Assembly (NCBI GenBank): GCA_963772225.1
Contig: CAVYWD010000008.1
Coordinates: forward strand, 372,001 to 436,000
Length of the DNA: 64,000 bases
Reading direction: 5' to 3'
From: CAVYWD01 sp963772225
GTDB taxonomy: Bacteria > Myxococcota > Myxococcia > Myxococcales > UBA5297
Position numbers and translations under genes: made by a program. Below, piece by piece: positions 25,873 to 35,079 of the stretch. The notes beneath the pieces are model-generated. The model was not told where the DNA came from. It saw nothing but the letters and a program-made list of their open reading frames with translations, and did not search any database. Numbering within the stretch: the stretch's first letter is position 1; each line of letters opens with the position of its first letter.

Positions 25873-27813
25873 TTAGGCTCCGTGAACTCGCCGCTTGAAT
25901 CGGGGAGCGACGTAGATCATGTACGTGACTCCGGCGAACAGGAGGAGGAAGCCGGCAAACACCCAATTCACGCCCGGGTCTCGCACCGCCTCGAGGCCGG
26001 AGTACGTCGGGTCTTTCGGATCGTAGTTGACCTGGTAGAGCTTCCAGCCGGCGACGTCGATGGGCGAGTTGACCGCCACCACGGCGCTGTGCCGCTCGCC
26101 GGGCGCGGCGATGGCGATGAGGCTGCGGAAGGACTTCACCTCGTCGCCGCGGGTCTCGTAGGTGAGGAAGCGGTTCTCGCCCACCTGGATCGCGTCGCGC
26201 TCGTTGGCGACGAGCAACCCCTCTCGCACCTGGCCGCCCTGGGTCACCTGGAAGAGCGCCGCGGGGCGGCGCTGGTCCTGCGAGGCGGTGCCCGGCTCGG
26301 TTGCGACCTCCGCCTTCTCCAGGAGCTTGCCCAGGCGCAGCCCTTCGACCTCCAGGCCTTCGCGGAAGGCGAGGGGCTCTTCTTCTCCCGACGGCCGGCG
26401 CACGACCACGGTGCGGTCCGCGCCTCCGACGAGCACCGCGGTCATGCCCTGGGGGTCGGCGTTGAAGGTGTAGACGAGGCTGGAGGCCTTTTCGCCGTCG
26501 TGGGCGAATCCGGGCATGCGCGCGAAGAGCCACTGCGCCTGGCCGTCGACCTCCACTTCCAGGGCCGGGTTCTTGGGCTCCGGGCCCAGGTTGACCGCCG
26601 CCTTGGTTTGGGCGTCGTAGGCGAACTGCGGGAAGAAGCGCAGCGCCTTGACCTCGAGTGCGCCCAGCGCGGCGGTCTGGCCGAGCTCCACCGGCGTGAG
26701 CGGGCCGTCGCCCAAGCGCAGCAGGTGTTGCGCGCCAAGGCCTGCGCTGGGGGCTTGCGGGCGCTGCCAGCCGAAGAGCACCGCCGCCTTCCCGTCGGCC
26801 GAGGTGAAGCGGGGCTTCTGCGCGGTGAGCACCTCGCTGCGCGTCCCCTGGCTGACTTCGAGGGCGGGCGCGCCGCCCGCCGAGGCGACCGCGCTCTCGT
26901 TGACCACGAAATCCGGGAAGTAGGTCTTGATGCGGAAGGTGCCGCCGCCGGGGAGGCGCTGCTCGCGACCCGCCGCGCTCTCGAAGCTCGCCTCCAGGGC
27001 CATGCGCCCGCCGCGCTCCTTGGACGGGCCGTAGACCGTGGCGCGCAGCTGCTCGCGGTACCGGTCGACGTCGAACTTCTCGAGCTGCACTTGGGCGCCC
27101 AGGGGGAGCTGCTCTCCCGTGGCGACGCCATTGCGCGTCAGCATCACCGTGCTCGCCGGCCCGCCGCCGACGCGCAGGTCGACCCGGCCCTTGACGGCGA
27201 AGACCGAGGACAGCCCCGCGCCGGCTAGAGTCAGGCAGATGCCCGCGTGCACGGCGAAGAAGCCCACGTTGTGGAGGGTGAGCGGCAGCCGACGGGCGGC
27301 GGAGACCACGAGCCCGGCGACCATGACGCCCAAGAGCCCCGAGAACCAGGCGCTGTGAAAGAGGTCGTCCAGGCGCAGCGCCAGGATCACCGCTGCCTCG
27401 CCCCGGTGCACGGCCCGCGCGGCGCCGGGCAGCTGCAGGTGGCGAAGGAGGTTCGAGAAGATCCACTCGGTCGAATGGTAGAACTCGGCGGGCCGGTTCT
27501 GGACGACGAGCGTGCCGACGCCCGCGCTCACCGCGAGGGCCGCGAGGACCACGGCCGCCAGCCGGAAGCCCGCCACGGTGTCCAGGAGGCGGCCGCGCAG
27601 GGCGGCGCAGGCCACGACGAGCGCGGCGCTGGTCGAGAGCGCGCCGAGCGCCATGACCGCGGGGCCGGGCTCCACGAACTGCTGGACCACGACCCCCGCC
27701 GCTCCCACGCCTCCGAGAAGCGCGGCGATGAGCCCGCTCTCGCCTCGATAACCGGCTCCCGCTCGGGCGCGGGCGGCAGCGGCAGTCGGGGAGGAGGCGA
27801 CGGCTTCGCTCAT
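25873..27813 (-). CDS. resB: cytochrome c biogenesis protein ResB-like
   Basis: A 646-residue protein, the System II partner of CcsA. Membrane helices cluster near the N-terminus (LIAALLGGVGAAGVVVQQF, ALSTSAALVVACAAL, AAVVLAALAVSAGVGTLVV, LLGVMVAGLVVSAA, VGFFAVHAGICLTLAGAGL), followed by a large periplasmic region of about 400 residues and a final helix (WVFAGFLLLFAGVTYMIYV) close to the C-terminus. This layout and the phrase VNSPIDVAGWKLYQVNYDP are typical of ResB. I chose the ATG at 27813 (MSEAVASSPTAAA); sequence further upstream runs into a repeat. Confidence 0.87.
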   Translation of the reverse strand: MSEAVASSPTAAAARARAGAGYRGESGLIAALLGGVGAAGVVVQQFVEPGPAVMALGALSTSAALVVACAALRGRLLDTVAGFRLAAVVLAALAVSAGVGTLVVQNRPAEFYHSTEWIFSNLLRHLQLPGAARAVHRGEAAVILALRLDDLFHSAWFSGLLGVMVAGLVVSAARRLPLTLHNVGFFAVHAGICLTLAGAGLSSVFAVKGRVDLRVGGGPASTVMLTRNGVATGEQLPLGAQVQLEKFDVDRYREQLRATVYGPSKERGGRMALEASFESAAGREQRLPGGGTFRIKTYFPDFVVNESAVASAGGAPALEVSQGTRSEVLTAQKPRFTSADGKAAVLFGWQRPQAPSAGLGAQHLLRLGDGPLTPVELGQTAALGALEVKALRFFPQFAYDAQTKAAVNLGPEPKNPALEVEVDGQAQWLFARMPGFAHDGEKASSLVYTFNADPQGMTAVLVGGADRTVVVRRPSGEEEPLAFREGLEVEGLRLGKLLEKAEVATEPGTASQDQRRPAALFQVTQGGQVREGLLVANERDAIQVGENRFLTYETRGDEVKSFRSLIAIAAPGERHSAVVAVNSPIDVAGWKLYQVNYDPKDPTYSGLEAVRDPGVNWVFAGFLLLFAGVTYMIYVAPRFKRRVHGA

Positions 27814-27992
27814 CGGTGGGGTCTCCGGACCGGCGATTTTAGCAAGCGTTGTGCCCCCAAGGGCGCGCCGGGCCCGCGCCTGGAGATGGAGGTGAAGTCC
27901 AGGCGCCCAGCCGCTCCCGGAGTGTCCCGGGGGTAACGGCCCGTAGCGGCCGGGTAACGTGGCGAGAGCCTGGTCGGGCCTCACCCCCCCAT

Positions 27993-28018
27993 CCCCCTCC
28001 CCGCTCGCGGGGAGGGGG
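27993..28018. repeat. REP-like GC palindrome, copy B
   Basis: The 26-bp palindrome ccccctccccgctcgcgggg-aggggg is preceded by tcaccccccc and followed by gcgaaggcgggagag, the same context as copy A. It lies between the 3' end of hemG and the start of resB on the minus strand, the right position for a terminator that would separate the two. Confidence 0.7.
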
Positions 28019-28091
28019 CGAAGGCGGGAGAGGGCCATTGTCCTGGTGAGGAAGCCGCACCTCGTCGGTTCCGGCTCGGCCGGGTTACGCG

Positions 28092-29450
28092 CTAAGCGGG
28101 GGCCGAGCGGAGAGAGCGGCAGATCCGGTCGGCTAGGGCCTCTCCGTCGCGGATGCATTCGGCGATGCCGAGCCCGCGGTAGGCGTTGCCGGCCAGAAAG
28201 AGCCCCGGGTGGCGGCGCTCGGCGGCTTCGACTGTCTGGAGGCGCTCACGGTGCCCCAGGGCGTACTGCGGAAGGGCGCGGGGATGGCGATGCACGCGGG
28301 AAAAGACGGGCGGCGCGGCGGCGCCGACGAGCCTCTCGAGCTCGGCGCGGGCGAGCGAGGTGAGCTCCTCGTCGGAGCGCTGGAGCAAGGGTTCGCCGCA
28401 GGCGCCGCCGAGGCGGAGGGCGACGAGGGAAGAGCCAGGAGGCGCGTGATCGGGAAAGACTGAGGACGTGAAGACTCCGCCCAGGAGCGGCGAGCGCTCG
28501 CTCGGGGGAACCCAAAAGCCGTATCGCCGCAAGGGCGGCAGCGCCTCGCGCCGGTAGCCCAGGTAGCAGAGCGCGACCGGCGCATACGGGATGACCTCGA
28601 GGGTCCCCGCGAGGCCGCGGTCGAGCTCCGCCAGGGCCGGCGCGGCGGCGTGGGCCGGGAGCGCCAAGGCGAGCGCGTCGGCCTCCGCCTCCACCGCGCG
28701 CCCGCTCTCCTCGGCGGAGGCGACGAGTCGGCCGCCTCGCTCGCGGACCGCGCGAAGCTTCACCCGCAGGTGGAGCGCGCCCCCGAGCGCGCTCGCGAGC
28801 GCCGCGGGCAGCTCGCCCATTCCGCCGCGAAAGGTGGCGATGAGCGGCCCGCTCGAGGCCGCCGCGAAGAGGCCGCAGAGCAGGCTGCGGCGCTCGCGCT
28901 CGAGGCGCGCGAAGGCGGGGAAGGCCGAGGGGAGGCTGACGAGCTCGGGGTCGCCGGCGTAGAGGCCACCGGAGGCGAGCGGAAAGAAGAGCCGCTCTGC
29001 CGCCGCGGCGCCCAGGCGCCGGCGGGCGTAGGCCGCGACCGACTCGTCGTCGCCGCGGGCGGACGGGCCGCGGGGCAAGGCGAGGTCCAAGAGCGCCCGG
29101 GCCTTGGCGTGCCAGGGCAGGAGCGGCGAGCGCGCGAGTGAGAGCGGGGACGCGGGCACGTCTTCGAGCCGCCCGGCGACGACCACGCACCGACGCAGCG
29201 AGTCGCGGCCGCCGACGACCAGGCGGTCCTCCAGGCAAAGCGCGCGCACCAGCGCCTCGGCGGCGGGGTCGCGGAAGGAGAAGCTCTGCGGGCCCCACTC
29301 GCAGAGGAAGCCCTCGGCGCTCGCGGTTCGCAGCTTGCCGCCCGGCAATGCCTCCGCCTCGAGCACGCGAACCGCCACGCCCCGCTGCTCGAGCGCCCAC
29401 GCGAGCGCGAGCCCCGAGATGCCCGCGCCGGCGATGAGCACCTGTTTCAT
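28092..29450 (-). CDS. hemG: protoporphyrinogen oxidase (HemY type)
   Basis: A 452-residue FAD enzyme that oxidises protoporphyrinogen IX in heme synthesis. The dinucleotide-binding motif is VLIAGAGISGLALAWALEQRG at the N-terminus with the acidic end VLEAEALPGGKLRT, followed by FLCEWGPQSFSF, typical of this family. The C-terminal FAD segment is PGLFLAGNAYRGLGIAECIRDGEALA. This is the oxygen-dependent HemY type (also named HemG in many annotations), next to the oxygen-independent hemN, so both steps may differ in oxygen need. Confidence 0.92.
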   Translation of the reverse strand: MKQVLIAGAGISGLALAWALEQRGVAVRVLEAEALPGGKLRTASAEGFLCEWGPQSFSFRDPAAEALVRALCLEDRLVVGGRDSLRRCVVVAGRLEDVPASPLSLARSPLLPWHAKARALLDLALPRGPSARGDDESVAAYARRRLGAAAAERLFFPLASGGLYAGDPELVSLPSAFPAFARLERERRSLLCGLFAAASSGPLIATFRGGMGELPAALASALGGALHLRVKLRAVRERGGRLVASAEESGRAVEAEADALALALPAHAAAPALAELDRGLAGTLEVIPYAPVALCYLGYRREALPPLRRYGFWVPPSERSPLLGGVFTSSVFPDHAPPGSSLVALRLGGACGEPLLQRSDEELTSLARAELERLVGAAAPPVFSRVHRHPRALPQYALGHRERLQTVEAAERRHPGLFLAGNAYRGLGIAECIRDGEALADRICRSLRSAPA

Positions 29451-29457
29451 TTGAAGC

Positions 29458-29973
29458 TCAGTGTCGCGGCGGGGCAGGCCTCGATGCCGCGGGGATGAAA
29501 GAAGCCACGCGGCTCGTCAAACCGGGAGGTGCCTTCATGAGGAGCCGCGAGAGCGCCAGCCCGAACGCCAGCGTCTGGGCAAGCAAACCGACCTGCTCGA
29601 CCCGAGACCAGGTCCGAAAGGGAGGGGTCGCGCCGAAGCGCGGAAGGGCCAGGGCCTCGAAGGAGAAGGTGCCAAGGCCCGCCGCGAGCCCCCTCCAGGG
29701 CTGCGCAAGGCGACTCCACCCGGGGGCTCGCTGCCAGGCGATGCCGAGGAGCGGGCCATAGGCGGCGTGGAGCGCTGCGCCCAAGAGCCCAGCCCCTCGC
29801 TCGCGTCCGAGCAGGCGCGCGGCGAGCCGGCGAGGCGCGTAGGCCGGCTCTCGGCCCGCGAGCCTCGTCTGAATCCGCTCGACGACCGAGAGAGCGGCGG
29901 TCGCCCCGGCGCCGGCCAGGAGCCCTGTGAGCGCGCCGGCGTTCGCGCTCCCGCTTTGGCGGTTTCGCCTCAT
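29458..29973 (-). CDS. putative membrane protein, function unknown
   Basis: A 171-residue protein between hemN and hemG with two or more hydrophobic stretches: AGALTGLLAGAGATAALSVV near the N-terminus, GAALHAAYGPLLGIAWQ in the middle and VGLLAQTLAFGLALSRLL towards the end. Glycine/alanine-rich helices suggest an integral membrane protein. It ends 7 bases before hemG and is probably co-transcribed. I recognise no family. Confidence 0.55.
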   Translation of the reverse strand: MRRNRQSGSANAGALTGLLAGAGATAALSVVERIQTRLAGREPAYAPRRLAARLLGRERGAGLLGAALHAAYGPLLGIAWQRAPGWSRLAQPWRGLAAGLGTFSFEALALPRFGATPPFRTWSRVEQVGLLAQTLAFGLALSRLLMKAPPGLTSRVASFIPAASRPAPPRH

Positions 29974-30108
29974 GAGCCGATTCGGCCCTCCCGGAGGCGG
30001 GCCTTCCTCCGAAGAGGAATTTGGCCAGTGCGGCGAGGCCTTGAAATCGAGCTGCCGCCGCGGCCGCGGGGCCGCCGTGCGGACGCCCCTGCGTCGAAAG
30101 CGCGCTCT

Positions 30109-31473
30109 TTAGACGGTGCGCGAGAAGGTGTTCTTCTGGTTGGGCCGCGCCAGATAAGCGTCGAAGGTCGCGGCCACGTTGCGCACGAAGAGCCGGCCGA
30201 GGGGCGAGAGCTCGATCTGCGAGCCGTGGACGGCGAGCAGCCCGTCCTTCTGGAAGCTTTGCATCTTCTCGAGCTCGCGGTCGAAGTCATGATCGCCGCC
30301 CAGGTCCACCCAAAAGTTGCACATGAGCTGCGTGATGACCTGGCGGCGGCGCTGGTCGTCCGCGGTGAGCCGGATGCCGCGCTCGGTGGCGAACTTCCCG
30401 GCCTCGACCGCCGCGTAATACTGGCCGAGCGGCCGCACGTTCTGAGCGAAGGAGCCGCGGACGTCGCTGATGCCGGTGGCGCCGAAGCCCACCGAGTCCT
30501 TGGCGGCGGTGACTGTGTAACCCTGGAAGTTGCGCCCCAGCTTCCTTTGCGCCTGGGCCTGGGCGAGCTCGTCGTCGGGGAGCGCGAAGTGGTCCATGCC
30601 GATGGGCCGGTAGCCGGCGCCGACCAGCGTCTTGTAGGCCTGCAGGAACAGCGCGAGCTTGCTCGGGCCGGTGGGCAGCCACGACCTTTCGATCTTCTTC
30701 TGGTGGGCCCGCAGCTCGGGGAGGTAGGCGAACGAGTAGAACGCGAAGCGGTCGGGCCGCATCGACAGGACCCTGTCGAGCGTGCGCGCCCAGCTCTCGG
30801 GCGTCTGGTGCGGCAGCCCGTAGATCATGTCGAAGTTCACGCCCCGGAAGCCCAGCGCGCGGGCGCGCTCGAGGAGGGCCTGCGTCAGCTCGGGCGTCTG
30901 GATGCGATTGATCGCCTGCTGGACGCGCTCGTCGAAGTCCTGCACGCCCATGGACAGGCGGTTGAAGCCCAGGCTCCGGAGCAGCGCGAGCTTTTCGCCG
31001 GAGGTCACCACCGGGTCGACCTCGATGGCCACCTCGGCTTCGGGCGCGAGCTCGAAGCGGCGGCGGAGCTCGCCGAAGAGGCGGGAGATCTGCTCTTCGG
31101 TCAGGAAGGTGGGCGTGCCGCCGCCCCAGTGGAGCTGGGCCACCGCGCGCCGCGAGCCGAGGCGCTGGGCGGCGAGGTCCATTTCCAACGCCAGGTGGTC
31201 GATGTAGTGGTCGGCCTTCGCCTGGTCCTGGGTGATCACCACGTTGCAGCCGCAGTAGGTGCACATCTCGCGGCAGAACGGCAGGTGAAGGTACATGGAC
31301 AGCGGAGAGCCCGGGTCCTCGCGGCCGGCCTCCTCGAGCTTGAGCGCGTGCTCTTCGGGGCCGAAGGCCGGGGTCCACTCGGGGACTGTGGGGTAGCTCG
31401 TGTACCGGGGCGCGGCGAGGTCGTAGCGCCGCACCATCTCTTCGGTGGGCTCAGGGAACTGGAAGTCGGGCAT
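30109..31473 (-). CDS. hemN: oxygen-independent coproporphyrinogen III oxidase
   Basis: A 454-residue radical SAM enzyme making protoporphyrinogen IX without oxygen. The N-terminus (RYDLAAPRYTSYPTVPEW) is typical of true HemN, not the shorter HemW. The iron-sulfur motif is CREMCTYCGC (Cys67, Cys71, Cys74), followed by LHWGGGTPTFL and FDMIYGLPHQTPESW. The HemN C-terminal domain is present (PIGMDHFALPDDELA). Presence of hemN indicates heme synthesis under low oxygen, in line with the anaerobic-type cytochromes nearby. Confidence 0.95.
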   Translation of the reverse strand: MPDFQFPEPTEEMVRRYDLAAPRYTSYPTVPEWTPAFGPEEHALKLEEAGREDPGSPLSMYLHLPFCREMCTYCGCNVVITQDQAKADHYIDHLALEMDLAAQRLGSRRAVAQLHWGGGTPTFLTEEQISRLFGELRRRFELAPEAEVAIEVDPVVTSGEKLALLRSLGFNRLSMGVQDFDERVQQAINRIQTPELTQALLERARALGFRGVNFDMIYGLPHQTPESWARTLDRVLSMRPDRFAFYSFAYLPELRAHQKKIERSWLPTGPSKLALFLQAYKTLVGAGYRPIGMDHFALPDDELAQAQAQRKLGRNFQGYTVTAAKDSVGFGATGISDVRGSFAQNVRPLGQYYAAVEAGKFATERGIRLTADDQRRRQVITQLMCNFWVDLGGDHDFDRELEKMQSFQKDGLLAVHGSQIELSPLGRLFVRNVAATFDAYLARPNQKNTFSRTV

Positions 31474-31522
31474 GCGGTCCTCGAAAGCCCCGTCGGGCCA
31501 CGCTCGCCCGCTCCGGCCTTTT

Positions 31523-32164
31523 TCAGGGCTTTTCAGGATAACCGAGCAGCTTCAGGTCGTCATGGATCAACCACCCAAGCGCGGTGCCGACGCGGCTGAA
31601 GAACGGCGTCTGCCGCTGCTGCAGCTCCCCGGCGAGGCCGCCCAAACAGGAGCCGGCGTGGTGGGTGAGGAAGCGGCCTTGGAGGTCGCTCAAGGCCGCC
31701 GCCTCGGGGATTTGGCCTGCGCTCAGGGCCTCGGTGGTCCGGCCGGCGAGGAGGGAGAGCACCAGGAGCTCGCTCACGCGCTCCTCGGTGGGCAGCGCGT
31801 CGGCGGCCGCGAAGGCTTCGCCTCGCATTCGGCAGGTGGGGCGGTCGCAGCGCGCGCGCAGGGCCTTGGGGCCCTCGAACAGCTCGGTGAACTCGTCGGT
31901 CACGCGGGGCAGCGAGGCACTGCCGAGCGCGTCGCTCAGCTCGCCGAGCGCCCTGTGCGCGCGCTGATGCTGGCCTCCGTCGAGGGCGCGGCGCGCGCGG
32001 TCGAAGACGCTTTGGCCAGGCGGGTGCCGCAAAAGCTCGAAGGCGGCGGAGTACAGGTCGGTTCGCGCGGCGTGAAAGGCTGACAGATCGTCCGAGGGCA
32101 TGAGGGCGCGGTGGGGTCGAGTTTCCATAGGAGAGGCCCTGGGCAAGCTGAAAGGGTTTGGCAA
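31523..32164 (-). CDS. TorD/DmsD-like cytoplasmic chaperone
   Basis: Up to 213 residues, all helical. Features of the TorD/NarJ family are AARTDLYSAAFELLRHPP at the start, a central DEFTELFEGP and the C-terminal block GRFLTHHAGSCLGGLAGELQ ... FFSRVGTALGWLIHDDLKLL. The family guards molybdenum oxidoreductases before Tat export. An internal ATG at 32128 (METRPHRA) is an equally good start. No molybdoenzyme is encoded in this window, so the client is unknown. Assignment by pattern only. Confidence 0.6.
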   Translation of the reverse strand: MPNPFSLPRASPMETRPHRALMPSDDLSAFHAARTDLYSAAFELLRHPPGQSVFDRARRALDGGQHQRAHRALGELSDALGSASLPRVTDEFTELFEGPKALRARCDRPTCRMRGEAFAAADALPTEERVSELLVLSLLAGRTTEALSAGQIPEAAALSDLQGRFLTHHAGSCLGGLAGELQQRQTPFFSRVGTALGWLIHDDLKLLGYPEKP

Positions 32165-32316
32165 AAGGTCCCGGCGAATGCTCTCAAGTGCCGTGCCAAG
32201 TCGGTTTGAGCGCGCGGACAGAGCGCGAGGGTGAGACGGCCCGCTTTCCGAGGCGGCCCGAGCCAGTTACAACTCGGTAACCCAAACGCCAGCGGCAGTC
32301 ACACGGCGGGAACGGC

Positions 32317-33606
32317 ATGCAGCCACCCGAGAGCGAAGCCCTACCGCACTTCGAAGCGCGCGACCGAGCGTACGCCGGGCTGCGCGCCGCGGCGCTGGGC
32401 GCGGGGCTCGCCTATGCGGCCCTGAGCCCCGGGGCCGAGCGGGCGGCGGTGGCGCGGGCGATGGCGGTGTTCGTCCTCTACACCGCGCTCCTGTACGCGC
32501 TCCTCTTTCGCCCTTTGATGCGCCGCTCGCGCGAGGCCTTCTACTTCACGGCTGCGGCGGTCGACCTGGCCTTCGCGGCCGAGCTCATCGCCATGACCGG
32601 AGGAGCGGCGAGCCCGTTCTTGCGCGCGCTCTACCTCTGGGTGGCGATGCTGGCGTTCTCCTTCGGGCTCAAGGCGGGGACGGCGGCGTCGGCGGCGGCG
32701 CTCTGCGTCTTCGTCGGGTTCCACGCGGCCGCGCGCGGGGTGACCGACTGGTTCAGCGCGGGCGCTGGAGCCGGCGGCGTGCTGATGCACGGCCCGCTCA
32801 TCGGCTACCTCACCGACCGCGAGCGGCAAAGGAGCGAGGCCTTGCGCGAGGCGCGCGACCGGGTGGCGGAGGCGAACCTTCGGCTCCAGGAGGAGCAGGC
32901 GAAGCTCGTCCAGGCGGAGAAGCTCAGCTCCATCGGGCTGCTCGCGTCCGGGGTGGCGCACGAGATCAACAACCCCTTGTCCGGCGTGCGAGGGTGCGTG
33001 CGGGCGCTGCGCGAGGAGGCGGTGCCGCCCGAGCGGCGCCGCGAGTACTTCGAGACCATCGAGGATGGCCTCGCGCGCATGGAGGTGACCGTGCGCGGGC
33101 TGCTCGACTTCGCCCGGCAGCGGCCGCCGATGGCGACCCTGCAGGACGCTTGGGAGGTCGCCGAGAGCTGCGCGCGGTTGCTCGCGCCGTTGACGCGCGC
33201 CAAGGGCATGGAGGTGGAGAATCGGATAGCGCCCGGGGCGCTGCGCGTCTTCGCCGACCGGACGCAGCTGATGCAGGCGTTGGTGAACGTGCTGATGAAC
33301 GCCGTGCACGCGGTGCCCGAGGGCTCGGGGCGAGTGTCGGTGGAGGCGTGCGAGGGGCAGGGGCGGCTCGGGATCCGGGTCGCGGACAACGGCGGCGGGA
33401 TCCCTCGCGAGCTGCTCGGGAAGGTCTGCGACCCGTTCTTCACCACCAAGCCCGCCGGCGAGGGGACGGGACTGGGGCTGGCCATCACGCTGGGGATCGC
33501 CCGGTCGCACGGGGGCGACCTCTCCATCGAGAGCGACGAAGGGCAGGGGACGCGGGTGACGCTGTGGCTGCCCGCCGAGAGACGAGAGGTGCGCGCCGAT
33601 GCTTGA
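32317..33606 (+). CDS. membrane sensor histidine kinase
   Basis: A 429-residue kinase. The N-terminal half has four to six membrane helices and a RegB-like phrase TGGAASPF, but the catalytic part is of the NtrB class: a coiled coil, H-box SIGLLASGVAHEINNPLSG, N-box NVLMNAVHAVPEG, G1 box VADNGGGIP, F-box PFFTTKPAGEGTGLGLAIT. It overlaps the next gene by 8 bases, so the kinase and its NtrC-type regulator are a coupled pair. Confidence 0.92.
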   Translation: MQPPESEALPHFEARDRAYAGLRAAALGAGLAYAALSPGAERAAVARAMAVFVLYTALLYALLFRPLMRRSREAFYFTAAAVDLAFAAELIAMTGGAASPFLRALYLWVAMLAFSFGLKAGTAASAAALCVFVGFHAAARGVTDWFSAGAGAGGVLMHGPLIGYLTDRERQRSEALREARDRVAEANLRLQEEQAKLVQAEKLSSIGLLASGVAHEINNPLSGVRGCVRALREEAVPPERRREYFETIEDGLARMEVTVRGLLDFARQRPPMATLQDAWEVAESCARLLAPLTRAKGMEVENRIAPGALRVFADRTQLMQALVNVLMNAVHAVPEGSGRVSVEACEGQGRLGIRVADNGGGIPRELLGKVCDPFFTTKPAGEGTGLGLAITLGIARSHGGDLSIESDEGQGTRVTLWLPAERREVRADA

Positions 33607-34993
33607 GATCCTCCTGGCCGACGACGAGCCCACGATTCGGCTCTCGGTGGGCGACGCGCTCCGCGCGCGGGGCTACGCGGTGGAAGTGGCGGCCGACGGG
33701 GCGCAGGCGCTGTCGCTCGTGGAGGCGAAGCGGTTCGATGTCGTCATTACCGACCTTCGCATGCCCAAGGCGGACGGCAGGGCGGTGTTCCGGCGGGCGA
33801 AGGCGCTGTCGAGCGCGACGGACGTCATCCTCATTACCGCGTACGGGGCGGTGTCGGACGCGGTGGCGGCGCTGAAGGAGGGCGCGCACGACTATCTGAC
33901 GAAGCCGTTCGACACGGAGGAGCTGCTCCTCAAGCTCAGGCAGATAGCCCAGCGGCGGCAGCTCGAGCGGGAGCTCGCCCAGGCGCGGGCGCAGCTTTCG
34001 GGCGGGCACGCGAGCGGGCTCGTGGGCCGGTCGCCGCCGATGGTGAGGCTGTTGGAGCGGCTGGAGACGGTGGCGGGAAGCGACGCGCCGGTGCTGGTGA
34101 CGGGCGAGAGCGGCACGGGCAAGGAGCTGGTCGCGCGCTCGATCCATACTTTGAGCCCGCGAAGGCAAAAGGCGTTCGTGGCGGTGAATTGCGCGGCTTT
34201 TCCGGAGACGCTGCTCGAGGCGGAGCTGTTCGGGCACGAGCGCGGGGCGTTCACCGGCGCGGTGAAGAAGCGCGACGGGCGGTTCAAGGCGGCGGACGGC
34301 GGGACATTGATGCTGGATGAGATTTCGGAGATTCCGCTGCCGGCGCAGGCGAAGCTGTTGCGGGTGCTGCAGGAGGGGGTTTTCGAGCCTTTGGGGACGA
34401 ATGCGCCGGTTTCGGTGGACGTGCGCATTGTGAGCGCCAGCAATCGGAATTTGAAGCAGCGCGTGGCCGAGGGGCGGTTTCGGGAGGATTTGTATTACCG
34501 GCTCAATGTGCTGGACTTGAATATTCCTCCGCTCCGCGAGCGGCGCGGCGATATTCCGCTGTTGGTCGAGTTCTTCCTCAGGCGGAAGGCCGGGGAGAGG
34601 GCGCCGGCGGCGATTTCACCTCGGGCTTGGGCGGCGTTGGCGGAGTATTCGTTTCCGGGGAATGTGCGGGAGCTCGAGCACGCGGTGGAGCATGCGGTGG
34701 TGCTGTCGCGGGGTGGGGCGATTGATTTGGAGCATTTGCCGCGGGATATCGTGGGCGCGCGGGCAGTGGCGGGGGCGGCAGGGGAGTTGGGTGGGGGGAG
34801 TGGGGCTTTGAGGCCGCTTGCGGTGGCGGTGAAGGAGTTCGAGCGGGAGTATTTGGTGCGGGCATTGGCGGCTTGCGAGGGGAGAAAGGCTCGGGCGGCG
34901 GAGATGCTTGGGATTTCTCGGAAGAATTTGTGGGAGAAGCTCAAGGCGCATGGGCTTGGGGAGGGCGAGGGGGAGGATGTGGCGGGAGGGTAG
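33599..34993 (+). CDS. NtrC-family sigma-54-dependent response regulator
   Basis: A 464-residue regulator with three domains: receiver (Asp52 in VVITDLRMPKADG), AAA+ sigma-54 activation domain (Walker A GESGTGKE at 169-176, the sigma-54 contact loop GAFTGA at 216-221, Walker B GGTLMLDEI) and a Fis-type helix-turn-helix at the end (ARAAEMLGISRKNLWEKLK). It should activate sigma-54 promoters on a signal from the upstream kinase. Its last third has odd codon use for this window, rich in G- and T-ending codons. A decayed copy of the kinase end and of this gene lies at about 41490-42165. Confidence 0.95.
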   Translation: MLEILLADDEPTIRLSVGDALRARGYAVEVAADGAQALSLVEAKRFDVVITDLRMPKADGRAVFRRAKALSSATDVILITAYGAVSDAVAALKEGAHDYLTKPFDTEELLLKLRQIAQRRQLERELAQARAQLSGGHASGLVGRSPPMVRLLERLETVAGSDAPVLVTGESGTGKELVARSIHTLSPRRQKAFVAVNCAAFPETLLEAELFGHERGAFTGAVKKRDGRFKAADGGTLMLDEISEIPLPAQAKLLRVLQEGVFEPLGTNAPVSVDVRIVSASNRNLKQRVAEGRFREDLYYRLNVLDLNIPPLRERRGDIPLLVEFFLRRKAGERAPAAISPRAWAALAEYSFPGNVRELEHAVEHAVVLSRGGAIDLEHLPRDIVGARAVAGAAGELGGGSGALRPLAVAVKEFEREYLVRALAACEGRKARAAEMLGISRKNLWEKLKAHGLGEGEGEDVAGG

Positions 34994-35079
34994 ACGAGGC
35001 GCACCAGCGCAGAGGATGAGATCGAGGCCAGACTCGGCCACGATGGATTCGGGTTTTGGCGTGCCGGTGCCGAGCCGTG

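Noticed and set aside
24913..27228. Plus-strand frame of 771 codons
   Set aside because: Antisense to ccsA and resB, whose membrane helices and WWD motif are unmistakable.
29461..31599. Plus-strand frame of 712 codons
   Set aside because: Antisense to hemN and the membrane protein gene, with no own motifs.
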